Assembly: GCF_038443705.2 (NCBI RefSeq) | Contig: NZ_CP151767.2 | Span: forward strand, 496,001-560,000 | Reading direction: 5' to 3' | Length of the DNA: 64,000 nt | Origin: Yoonia sp. SS1-5 | Lineage (GTDB): Bacteria > Pseudomonadota > Alphaproteobacteria > Rhodobacterales > Rhodobacteraceae | Shown here: positions 1 to 7,352 of the stretch, one piece after another | How positions within the stretch are numbered: the first letter of the stretch is position 1 | How the letters are laid out: the number at the start of each line of letters is the position of its first letter | Program-made: the position numbers and the translations under genes | The notes under the pieces: generated by a model | What the model saw: the letters and a program-made list of their open reading frames with translations, nothing else | Database searches by the model: none | Told to the model about the DNA's origin: nothing

Positions 1-1093
1 AATCAGCGATCACCAACTGCTGACCATCGGTCGCGGGCGAGTTTTCGACGGTCCTGATGAAGGATGGCAGCTCCATCTCGCCGACCAGCGGATCTGACTG
101 CGCCCTTTGCACCCAGATCAGGCGCGAAGCATCACGACCGCTGCAATCAATCCGCCCGGTTGCGACGTTTGTCACGGCACAGACACCCTCAACCAGAACG
201 ACCGCCCCGTTTGACCCGTTTCCGACGAGTGTCGGGGTTGTCCCGGTCCGCTGGGCAAAATTGATAGGCACGGACCAGCGCCGGGTCATTCCATTACTGC
301 GATGATCGATGCGAACCAACGCCGTATCGGTTGCCACGTAAACGGCGCTTTGGTCTCCGCCAATGGGTTCGACAGGCATATTGTTCGTTGGACGCCCGCT
401 TCCAACCTGCACGCATGATCGCAAGCGGCCCGTACGCGGATTGGCGTTGACCAGATAGGTTGTGCGTTGCTCACCTGTGCGGAAAACGACGGGCACCGCC
501 AATGTGCTATCCCAAAGTGGCACCGCATTGGACGCGCTGTACCCCATGCGCCCCTCTGCACGGCAAAGCTGTGCGACAGTCGGTTCATCGAACCGCACCT
601 GACGCAGGCAACGCAGCGGGCCATCGCGATCCTCAAACACAAGCAAGGCCGGGTCGCGTCCGCTACACGGGCTGCCGCGATGCATGGCTGGCCGCAAACC
701 GGTGGGCTGTGGGACGACAATCAGGTCCGGCCCCGTTCCCCCCGATAGCGCGACGATGTTCCAACTGATCGACCCTACGCGCGTGAGCTGAAATCCGGCC
801 TCAAAGGCCACATTCGGTGAAGTCTGATAGCGAAACAGATGGGTCAATGATGCACCATAAAGTGCCCCACGCCCCGTTTCGACCAACCATGGCGAGGTGC
901 CCCTGACACCGTCTCCATGGCTGGCCAAACTGGCCGTTCCATTCCCGGTCGGGCCCGCTCTGCTGCTAAAAGCCGCCTGTGCAGACGATCCGTGGCCCAT
1001 CGCCCAATCACTCGCCAGAGCCGGATTGCGGGGTGGCTCGGCAGCAACGACGCTGCCGCAAAGGATCAGAACAAAAATAAACAAACTGCGCAT
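1..1093 (-). CDS. Secreted protein of unknown function, beta-propeller-like (C-terminus outside window)
   Basis: An open frame of 364 codons starts at an ATG at 1093 and runs off the left edge without a stop. A GGAG Shine-Dalgarno lies about 8 bases upstream. The first 18 or so residues (MRSLFIFVLILCGSVVAA) form a signal peptide, so the product should be exported. The rest is rich in Gly, Thr and Val with recurring short strands, for example VYVATDTALVRID and GAVVLVEGVCAVTNVATGR. That resembles PQQ-like beta-propeller blades, but I cannot assign a family. Paired cysteines suggest periplasmic disulfides. It lies 50 bases downstream of another secreted-protein gene on the same strand, so the two may be co-transcribed. 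Function unknown. Confidence 0.7.
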   Translation of the reverse strand, partial: MRSLFIFVLILCGSVVAAEPPRNPALASDWAMGHGSSAQAAFSSRAGPTGNGTASLASHGDGVRGTSPWLVETGRGALYGASLTHLFRYQTSPNVAFEAGFQLTRVGSISWNIVALSGGTGPDLIVVPQPTGLRPAMHRGSPCSGRDPALLVFEDRDGPLRCLRQVRFDEPTVAQLCRAEGRMGYSASNAVPLWDSTLAVPVVFRTGEQRTTYLVNANPRTGRLRSCVQVGSGRPTNNMPVEPIGGDQSAVYVATDTALVRIDHRSNGMTRRWSVPINFAQRTGTTPTLVGNGSNGAVVLVEGVCAVTNVATGRIDCSGRDASRLIWVQRAQSDPLVGEMELPSFIRTVENSPATDGQQLVIAD

Positions 1094-1143
1094 TTTAGGT
1101 CTCCGGGTAATGGATCAGGTCTGGATCGGTTGGTTGGCTGAAC

Positions 1144-1614
1144 TTATCTCAGCCGCTGCCATACGCGTTGCCCTTCGCCGCTGCGGCCTGTGCTGGAAGA
1201 CCAGTTCCGACGCCGCTCGCCGCTATTGCGGTCAAACCTTGATGTGCTTTCGCTTTCATTGATACGTCCGCCTGACCCGGTGTAGGTTGACTGGCTATTA
1301 CACGCACCAGTGCTGCAAGACCCAGCGCCGTTGTTTGTCCACGTCCCGCCATTGGCCGTTTCGCCAATCACTGACCGGGTCCAGCTTTGCGTCTCTGGAT
1401 CCCAGGTCTGGACAACATCACGCGTGTATCCGGTGCCATTGCTGCGCAAAACCTCCGTTTGTGTTACGCGGGTATTGCCGTCTCGGGCGACGGATGTCGT
1501 GGCTTGCGATGTGACGCCGTTTGGTCCGACAGTGGTACGCTCGGACCGCCAATCAGCATTTGCAGTGCTCACACTCGACACAAGCAGCGCGCTCGATAAC
1601 AAAAGAAACTTCAT
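1144..1614 (-). CDS. Small secreted Ser/Thr/Gly/Asn-rich protein, unknown function
   Basis: The product is 156 aa. Of several in-frame starts, the ATG at 1614 (MKFLLLSSALL) is best: AAGGAG lies 7 bases upstream, and the signal peptide with an ANA cleavage site begins exactly there. After cleavage the protein is low-complexity and polar, full of Ser, Thr, Gly, Asn and Arg, with repeated short strands such as TRVTQTEVLRSNGTGYTR. It has two cysteines close together (GSCSTGACN). No family is recognised. It is probably periplasmic or exported. It precedes the secreted beta-rich protein gene by 50 bases on the same strand and is divergent from the response regulator at 1745. Confidence 0.7.
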   Translation of the reverse strand: MKFLLLSSALLVSSVSTANADWRSERTTVGPNGVTSQATTSVARDGNTRVTQTEVLRSNGTGYTRDVVQTWDPETQSWTRSVIGETANGGTWTNNGAGSCSTGACNSQSTYTGSGGRINESESTSRFDRNSGERRRNWSSSTGRSGEGQRVWQRLR

Positions 1615-1744
1615 TTCCATTCTCCTTTGCAGGTATTGTGATGCGTCCCTTTTTGGCAGCCCCGTGTTGCCCGGGAATGTCCGGCACATTTCAAATTGTG
1701 ACGTTTTGTTAACGCAGGCCCGCTGCCACTGGTTTGGAACGGGG

Positions 1745-2467
1745 ATGCTGCTGTATGACTATGGAATGAAAGCCCCGCCGCGCATATTCCTGGTCGAGGA
1801 CGATCCCGAGATCGGCGCGCTGACACAATCGCAGCTTTCGCAAGAGGGCTTCGATGTGCGGCTGGCCGTGGATGCAGCGGGGCTGGATAGGCTGATGGCC
1901 AAGGAGCAACCACATATGGTGATCCTCGACCTGATGTTACCGGGTGAGGATGGTCTCTCGATCTGTCGCAGGCTGCGGCTGACGTCCGATGTCCATATCC
2001 TGATGCTGACCGCAAGGACCGATGAAATCGACCGTGTTGTCGGATTAGAGCTTGGCGCAGACGACTATCTTGGCAAACCATTCAGCATGCGCGAACTGGT
2101 TGCCCGGATACGCGCGGTGATGCGACGCGGGGCGCCCGACAGGGCCCCGGCCAATGTGACACTGCACTTTGAGGCGTTTCACGCGCATCTTGACCGGCTG
2201 GAGCTACGGCGCGGTGATAAGGAAATCACACTGACTTCGGGCGAATTTGCCTTGTTGCGGGTCTTTTTACAGAATCCGGGCCGCGTGCTGTCGCGCGATC
2301 AACTGATGGACATGAGCCAGGGCAGGGTGGCTGATAGCTTTGACCGCACAGTCGACGTCCAGATCAGTCGGTTACGCGCCAAACTTGGCGAGAACCCGCG
2401 TGATCCGCGCATGATCAAGACAGTCCGCAACGCAGGCTACATCTTCACATCCGAGGTCCGGCGGTGA
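1745..2467 (+). CDS. OmpR-family two-component response regulator
   Basis: The product is 240 aa. An N-terminal receiver domain (about residues 12-125) has the acidic pair in LVEDDPE, phospho-acceptor Asp62 in VILDLMLPGEDG, the conserved Thr in MLTAR and the Lys in DDYLGKPFS. A C-terminal OmpR/PhoB winged helix (about 140-238) follows, including LTSGEFALLRVFLQNPGRVL. When phosphorylated it should bind DNA as a dimer and regulate target promoters. The start is placed at the ATG at 1745; an alternative ATG at 1766 (MKAPPR) has no better ribosome site. The stop overlaps the start of the next gene (GTGA), so it is co-translated with its cognate kinase. The regulated genes are unknown; the divergent secreted proteins are possible targets. 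Confidence 0.9.
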   Translation: MLLYDYGMKAPPRIFLVEDDPEIGALTQSQLSQEGFDVRLAVDAAGLDRLMAKEQPHMVILDLMLPGEDGLSICRRLRLTSDVHILMLTARTDEIDRVVGLELGADDYLGKPFSMRELVARIRAVMRRGAPDRAPANVTLHFEAFHAHLDRLELRRGDKEITLTSGEFALLRVFLQNPGRVLSRDQLMDMSQGRVADSFDRTVDVQISRLRAKLGENPRDPRMIKTVRNAGYIFTSEVRR

Positions 2468-3801
2468 AGCGGATCAGGTTTGGTTCATTTGCCCGGCTGG
2501 TTGCCATTTTTGCGCTTGTCCTGCTGATCTTGCAGCTGTTTCTTGTCTGGCTTTACGCCAATGATCGCGCAGATGGCGACCAACCCGGATACCGTTTTCC
2601 GCTGCCTGAACGCGTCGTGGCCATGGCGCAGCTGGTCGAAACATCAGACGATCCTACCGCCGCTTTGGTCGCGCTGAACGGACCTGATCTGCGGGTCGAA
2701 ATCACAGACCTTCGGATCAGCAATCTGGCCCCCGCCGCACATCGCATGGCGGCGGTTGACCGACTGTTTGAAGATAACGAGACCCTGCTGCAGGGGCGCG
2801 AAGTTGCCGTGTTTGCCGCCCTGCCTGATCAAATCACCGAAAACGAGCTTCGGATTGGCGACCGGTCGATCTGGACCAGGTATCCGATGCGGATTGCGCT
2901 GGAACTTAGGGATGGTACCGCGTTGATCGTGGAAACCCGCGGTGATCTGTTGACGCAAGTCTATTCGGTTCCATTGGGCTGGTGGTCGGGCATCTTTGCC
3001 TCTGTCGCCGCACTGATCGTATTGTTTGCCTTGCATGTGGAAACCCGCCCCTTGGTACGACTGGCCAAGGCCGCCGAGCAATTCGGACGCGACGGGAAAC
3101 CCAAGGATGTCCCCCTTGGCGGGTCGCAAGAGGCCCGCGCGCTGATTGCCAATTTCAACGCGATGCAGTCAAAGATTGACGATTTGCTGCAACGACGTGG
3201 TGTGATGCTGGGTGCGCTAGGGCACGACCTGCGCACACATCTGACCCGGTTAAGGTTGAAGATTGAGGCGCGCGCGCCCGCCGACAACGAGGCCACTTTG
3301 ATGCGTGATATCGCGCAGATGGAACGCGTGTTGGAAAGTTGCCTTGATCTGGCAGAACAGGCGATGTCGAAACGCTTAGAGATGATCGACCTGAACGGTT
3401 TTGTGGCCGCGGTTGTCGCAGACTACGATCATGACATCGTCAGCCTGACAAAGAAAAGCGGCGAGGTGTTCGCCATGGCCGATCCCGTCGGTCTTGAGCG
3501 TATTTTGACCAATTTGCTGAGTAACGCACTCAAGTTCGGAACGCGGGCAGAAATCACAATCATTGAGGACCCGCCGACCATATGTGTCAAAGATGACGGG
3601 CCCGGCATCGCACCAGCGGACTTGGAAAGGGTCATGAGACCATTCGAAGTTGCTGATAACGCACGCACACAAAGCCAAAGCGGGAGCGGGCTTGGGTTGA
3701 CGATATCGCAGATGCTTGCGGAGGCACAGGGCGGGAAGCTAGTGCTCGGCGCCAGTGAAGGTGGCGGATTATCTGCAGAATTAAGGCTCTCAAATTCCTG
3801 A
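2464..3801 (+). CDS. EnvZ-type sensor histidine kinase
   Basis: The product is 445 aa with a GTG start overlapping the response-regulator stop by four bases. It has an N-terminal TM helix (about 10-32), a periplasmic sensor region, a second TM (about 172-190) and a HAMP linker. The HisKA phosphorylation motif is at about residue 254, and the HATPase domain has an N box (NLLSNALKFG), a G1 box (DDGPGI) and a G2 box (GSGLGL). The H box reads GHDLRTHLTRL: the proline nearly always found after HDLRT is His here. The kinase should autophosphorylate on the His and pass phosphate to Asp62 of the upstream regulator. The periplasmic domain resembles that of other EnvZ-like sensors, but its ligand is unknown. 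Confidence 0.9.
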   Translation: MKRIRFGSFARLVAIFALVLLILQLFLVWLYANDRADGDQPGYRFPLPERVVAMAQLVETSDDPTAALVALNGPDLRVEITDLRISNLAPAAHRMAAVDRLFEDNETLLQGREVAVFAALPDQITENELRIGDRSIWTRYPMRIALELRDGTALIVETRGDLLTQVYSVPLGWWSGIFASVAALIVLFALHVETRPLVRLAKAAEQFGRDGKPKDVPLGGSQEARALIANFNAMQSKIDDLLQRRGVMLGALGHDLRTHLTRLRLKIEARAPADNEATLMRDIAQMERVLESCLDLAEQAMSKRLEMIDLNGFVAAVVADYDHDIVSLTKKSGEVFAMADPVGLERILTNLLSNALKFGTRAEITIIEDPPTICVKDDGPGIAPADLERVMRPFEVADNARTQSQSGSGLGLTISQMLAEAQGGKLVLGASEGGGLSAELRLSNS

Positions 3802-3952
3802 GGCTGATAACGGCCCATGCTGGACCTTCGCATAAGCTTTATGTGGCGGCGCTCGTGGCCCACTTAGCGGCAATTGCGTAATTGAGGTCGTTGCGAACGG
3901 GCGATGTGCGGAACAAGGCGACAGGTCCACGTGTTGACGCAAATAGCTGCCA

Positions 3953-4170
3953 TCAAGACTTCCATGCGTCCACAGATCTCGCCACTTTGTCGAGCAAGCT
4001 GTGAAGCTGCTCCTTTTCTCCTTGGGTCAGCCCTGCCAATATCGCGTCTTCGCCATGAGGGAAAAGCGCAATGATCTGGTCATGAATGGTGCGGCCCTCT
4101 GGTGTACCCGAAGAGCCGAGGGAACCGATGCGAAACCCGCGTTCAATGCTGTCATATCCAGAATTGGAAA
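3953..4170 (-). pseudogene. Remnant of a MarR-type regulator (C-terminal fragment)
   Basis: This stretch lies between the kinase gene and the secreted protein at 4231. It has no intact gene, but on the minus strand one frame ending at TGA 3953-3955 reads like the last part of a MarR-family protein. The readable pieces are GSSGTPEGRTIHDQIIAL, then LAGLTQGEKEQLHSLLDKV. Such a 'T-x-x-G-R ... L-x-x-L-x-x-x-E-x-x-x-L' pattern is typical of the MarR dimerisation helices. No winged helix or start codon precedes it. A second open frame over 4165-4230 (ending FPREPFQFWI) could be another fragment or noise. I infer a decayed gene; this needs a protein search. Confidence 0.4.
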
Positions 4171-4230
4171 GGCTCGCGAGGAAACACGTCCCAGCGAGCC
4201 TCGTGGAGTTCGGCAGCCGTCGGCGCTCAA

Positions 4231-4809
4231 TTAGTCAACTTTGAAGTAAGCGTCAGCCGACATCTCGGTCGGCCGAACCTCGCAACGGTTCACGTCGCCG
4301 CCGCCGTAGCGCAGACGCTGACCATCCTGATCGACCATTACCAAATCCATGTCCATGCAGTCCGATACGATAAACGGCGGACCGTTCACGCAGTCAGCCA
4401 CCTCGACGGCGACCCCGATCTGGAGTGGGCAATCGGCCATGTTGAGGGCCTCCCAGATCTGGGGCGCATCGACAAAGATCTCAACACGCGAAAAGTCGTT
4501 TGTCATGTTGACCTCCATCGCACCCGGGACGATGGTCGACGCGCCCTGTGGGTCCCAAGGGCCGCTCGAATGGTACTTGAACAACGGCATTTGCAGCGCC
4601 TCGTCCGCAAAAATCTCGAAGATCAGGTCTTGCGCGGTTTCGGTGAAGACCGTTGTGACTTGTAGATACGCGGTGCTGCCATCGGGGGCGGGCTGCTCGC
4701 CTATCCCGGTTTTCCATGTGCCAAGCACGTCGTCTGGCTTTGTTGCAAAAGCAAGCGTTGGTGTCAGTAAACCGATACAAAGTGCGAGAAGTGAGGTCTT
4801 TAAGGGCAT
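4231..4809 (-). CDS. Secreted protein of unknown function, lipocalin-like
   Basis: The product is 192 aa with a clear signal peptide (MPLKTSLLALCIGLLTPTLAFA) and an AAGGAAG Shine-Dalgarno before the ATG at 4809. The mature part begins with a GTWKTG motif, reminiscent of lipocalin-like barrels, followed by alternating strands. Four or more cysteines (DCPLQ, DCVNG, SDCMD, NRCEV) suggest disulfides, fitting a periplasmic location. I do not recognise a named family. It is followed in transcription by the MarR-like remnant and preceded by the membrane-protein operon on the same strand with a 64-base gap. Confidence 0.7.
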   Translation of the reverse strand: MPLKTSLLALCIGLLTPTLAFATKPDDVLGTWKTGIGEQPAPDGSTAYLQVTTVFTETAQDLIFEIFADEALQMPLFKYHSSGPWDPQGASTIVPGAMEVNMTNDFSRVEIFVDAPQIWEALNMADCPLQIGVAVEVADCVNGPPFIVSDCMDMDLVMVDQDGQRLRYGGGDVNRCEVRPTEMSADAYFKVD

Positions 4810-4873
4810 TGTAGCTTCCTTTCATGGGCTGAGTAGGAAACGGTCGCGCATGAGTGAGCGACCGGCGAGAGCG

Positions 4874-5695
4874 TTATCCAAGAGGGATCAGGGGCAGGCC
4901 CATCAGAGCTTGTGCAAAGATGGCGAAGGTCAGTGTGGCATAGACGAATGCCGCGATGCGGATGGTTCGGACGGCACCGGGGGCCTCTTTGCCACGACCA
5001 AGCCAAAGCGCCAGAAGCGGCAGCGCCTGCATGGCGTGCAACGATGCGAAATGTGCCGGGCGCAGGTCACCCGTGACGCCAGACCAGCCAACCAGCGGCA
5101 AAGTTGGCGCGCCGTCGGGGTGCACGCCAACGAACCGGGTGCTGCCGGAGCTCATGTAGCCTGCAACGATCATCGTCAGCACGAAGGTCAGCAGAAATCC
5201 CAGCCAGATCGCTTCGCGCAGAGCCGGGCTGAGGGATGCAGCCTGATCGCGCTTGACGACCCACCCCACGACGGCTGTCCCGATGACAAGTGCCACCGCG
5301 CCTACGGCCATGACGGTCGAGTACATTAACTCGGTAAAGGGTGTGGACAGATTGAAATGCGATGCCTCTCCGCGCCCGGCCTGATACATCATGTAGGCCA
5401 TTTCAGACAGAAACGCGGCCCCCATGACCCAGCCGGTAGCCCGGAGTGTCCAGCCGTCGCGGCCCGGCGCAGACAGCCGGGTCTCGACCAACGCCAGCGT
5501 TCCAAAGAACAGCGCGAAACTTAGCGCGAACTTGACCGGCTTCATCCAGACCGGGACACCTTCGATCAGGCGCGGGTCCACAAAACTCCACAGGAGAGAC
5601 AGGACAGCAAGGACAATTGCGACAACAGTCAGCGTCGTGAATTGGGTCGGGGCAGGGGCGGAGACAACGGGTAGATTGGTTTCATGCAAAGACAT
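4874..5695 (-). CDS. Seven-TM integral membrane protein, unknown function
   Basis: The product is 273 aa with about seven predicted membrane helices, for example TLTVVAIVLAVLSLLWSFV, KFALSFALFFGTLALV, ATGWVMGAAFLSEMAYMMY and FAIFAQALMGLPLI. The start is the ATG at 5695 (MSLHETNL), with AAGGA about 8 bases upstream. An upstream in-frame TTG at 5710 overlaps that ribosome site and is unlikely. The gene overlaps the end of the ABA4-like gene by 14 bases, so the two are co-translated. No catalytic or transporter signature is evident. With a TetR gene divergent from the pair, it probably belongs to a small inducible membrane module. Confidence 0.8.
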   Translation of the reverse strand: MSLHETNLPVVSAPAPTQFTTLTVVAIVLAVLSLLWSFVDPRLIEGVPVWMKPVKFALSFALFFGTLALVETRLSAPGRDGWTLRATGWVMGAAFLSEMAYMMYQAGRGEASHFNLSTPFTELMYSTVMAVGAVALVIGTAVVGWVVKRDQAASLSPALREAIWLGFLLTFVLTMIVAGYMSSGSTRFVGVHPDGAPTLPLVGWSGVTGDLRPAHFASLHAMQALPLLALWLGRGKEAPGAVRTIRIAAFVYATLTFAIFAQALMGLPLIPLG

Positions 5696-6149
5696 AATGC
5701 GTTCCTTCAAGCGATTTGGTTTGTGTCGGAAGACGCCGGGCGCGCAGACCCAACTCGGTCAGGGCGGCGATCAGAAAGCCGAGCGGTCCGAGCATGAAGG
5801 TCGATAGCAGGATTGGTGTCTGCACCAGCCGGCCCACGCCGACGCGATCCATTCGGGCCGCCATCACCGCCCCGATGAACAGATCAAAGGCGAGAAAGTG
5901 CACCCAGGCCGCAAGCAGCGCCCAGTCGTCGGCCAGAAGCGTTGCGACATTGGATAGGCTGTCAAATCCTCCACCCATGCCCGAGAAGCGGCTGAAGATC
6001 AGCGCGGCATAGACGGCAGACAGACCTGCGGGGATGATCCAGAGCGGGATCGCGTTGAACCAGGTAAAGCGCCGCGGACCAAGGACGAGCAAAGCCCATC
6101 CAACCATCGCGGCGGTGCCAACATAAGAGAAGAGGATTTCTGGGGTCAT
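5682..6149 (-). CDS. ABA4-like family (DUF4281) membrane protein
   Basis: The product is 155 aa with about four TM helices. The arrangement matches the ABA4-like/DUF4281 family: an N-terminal helix, a WFNAIPLWIIPAGL segment, then DDWALLAAWVHFLAFDLFIG, and a final PILLSTFMLGPLGFLIA helix. The family is named after plant ABA DEFICIENT 4, implicated in neoxanthin formation; bacterial members are biochemically uncharacterised as far as I know. It is the first gene of a two-gene operon with the 7-TM protein and is divergent from a TetR regulator starting 99 bases away. A role in carotenoid or membrane-pigment chemistry is only a guess from the family name. Confidence 0.8.
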   Translation of the reverse strand: MTPEILFSYVGTAAMVGWALLVLGPRRFTWFNAIPLWIIPAGLSAVYAALIFSRFSGMGGGFDSLSNVATLLADDWALLAAWVHFLAFDLFIGAVMAARMDRVGVGRLVQTPILLSTFMLGPLGFLIAALTELGLRARRLPTQTKSLEGTHYVFA

Positions 6150-6159
6150 TTTATATCAC

Positions 6160-6240
6160 CACTGTAAATTTCCATTGGTAAGTTATTGAGTGCGATCCCT
6201 TGCAATGTCCAGAAGAAAAATTTACATTGGAAATATGGAG
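6160..6240. promoter_or_regulatory. Candidate TetR operators between the divergent genes
   Basis: The 99-base gap between the ABA4-like and tetR starts contains two related AT-rich motifs. One is at about 6163-6182 (GTAAATTTCCATTGGTAAG) and the other at 6221-6237 (TTTACATTGGAAATATG). When one is reverse-complemented they share a TGGAAAT core flanked by TTAC-like ends. Spacing and position fit an autoregulating TetR repressor controlling both directions. This is inference from sequence only. Confidence 0.4.
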
Positions 6241-6248
6241 GCGTTAAA

Positions 6249-6902
6249 GTGCTGAACGAAAACAAAAAAAAATATCATCATGGCGACCTCAAAGTAGCCT
6301 TGGTTGAGGCCGGTCTGGCCGAGCTTGAGGAAAAAGGACTCGAATCTGTATCGCTTCGCGCCATCGCGGGGCGGGTAGGGGTCAGCCATACAGCGCCCAA
6401 AAACCACTTTGACGGGCTGCGTGGTCTGCTGACCGCAATGGCCACCGTTGGGTTTCAACGACACGCGGCCGAAATGCAGCGCGGCGTCGAAGATCATCCG
6501 CCGGGAAAGGCCCGCCTCGATGCAGCGTGCAACGGATACGTGCGCTTCGCTTTGGAGAACCCAGAGTTGTTCAAACTCATGTTCACCAGCCGTTTCCATC
6601 TTTCGGACGATGACGCGTTGAAGCAAGCGGGCTGGGCAAGCTACGGCGTGTTGCGCGATGTGGCCCATGGTCTCGACTGGGATAAGGCGAAGGCACCGGG
6701 CGGACCCTGGCGCACTGAATGGATGCTCTGGAGCCTCGTTCATGGCTACGCGATGCTTCTGATTGATGGTGAAATTCGGCGCGAAGATGACGGTGCACCG
6801 CCGTTCAGAATGGACGAGATCATGCCCGGCTTTGGCTACCTCTCGGATGTCGCCGAAAATCGACCCGAGCCGTTTCAGGGCCAGCGCCGTGACGCAGACT
6901 GA
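6249..6902 (+). CDS. TetR/AcrR-family transcriptional regulator
   Basis: The product is 217 aa. The GTG start at 6249 is chosen because GGAGG lies 7 bases upstream; upstream in-frame codons lack a ribosome site. The N-terminal TetR helix-turn-helix (about residues 8-55) contains YHHGDLKVALVEAGLAEL and VSLRAIAGRVGVSHTAPKNHF. The C-terminal half has the aromatic-rich WHG-type ligand domain (FKLMFTSRF, WMLWSLVHGYAML). It is probably a ligand-responsive repressor of the divergent ABA4-like/7-TM operon and of itself. The ligand is unknown. Confidence 0.85.
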   Translation: MLNENKKKYHHGDLKVALVEAGLAELEEKGLESVSLRAIAGRVGVSHTAPKNHFDGLRGLLTAMATVGFQRHAAEMQRGVEDHPPGKARLDAACNGYVRFALENPELFKLMFTSRFHLSDDDALKQAGWASYGVLRDVAHGLDWDKAKAPGGPWRTEWMLWSLVHGYAMLLIDGEIRREDDGAPPFRMDEIMPGFGYLSDVAENRPEPFQGQRRDAD

Positions 6903-6955
6903 TATCTGTAGGTTTTCGACAGATCACCCCTAAATCTGTGTAAACACCATTCAGA

Positions 6956-6989
6956 AATGTCACCGGTTGCGCAAAGCAGAAGTGTCACC
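6956..6989 (+). repeat. Left terminal inverted repeat of the insertion sequence
   Basis: It shares the outer AATGTCACC and the inner GCAAAGCAGAAGTGTCAC with the right end, separated by a short variable spacer. TGTCAC occurs at both the outer and inner edges, giving a doubled transposase-site look. Confidence 0.85.
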
Positions 6990-7067
6990 AATGGCGCTGA
7001 CGGTAGCAAAGCCTGACAGGGCGTAGACCTCAGTTATCGCAGCCCTGGCTGGCTTTGCGGAGACGCC

Positions 7068-7337
7068 TTATAGACCCAGCTTCCTCTGCTCTTTCTTGTT
7101 GTAAAACGCTTTGATGCCTTCTTCACGCACAAGCTCTTCGAACGCGCGCCAGGCGAGAACGTCGCCAAAGAAAGGTGGATTGTCTGAAACAGTTAACGTG
7201 CCGAACTGGTTCTCGACAGAGAGGATCCAACCAGGGTGGATGCTGGTCTTGTAGATCTCGACGTCGAAGCTGTGCCCCTCGATGGTGACACTTTGGGTGT
7301 AGTCAGAAAAAATGAGCTCTGGTTCGTCTTCAATCAT
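7068..7337 (-). CDS. Small passenger ORF of the insertion sequence, unknown function
   Basis: The product is 89 aa, soluble and acidic-to-neutral, with no signal peptide or TM segment. It reads MIEDEPELIFSDYTQS... and contains VEIYKTSIHPGWILSVENQ and a basic tail (KKEQRKLGL). It lies inside the terminal repeats, 15 bases downstream of the transposase stop on the same strand, so it is co-mobilised and probably co-transcribed. I do not recognise a family. It could be an accessory transposition protein or neutral cargo. Confidence 0.6.
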   Translation of the reverse strand: MIEDEPELIFSDYTQSVTIEGHSFDVEIYKTSIHPGWILSVENQFGTLTVSDNPPFFGDVLAWRAFEELVREEGIKAFYNKKEQRKLGL

Positions 7338-7352
7338 ACCTTCGAGTTTGAC

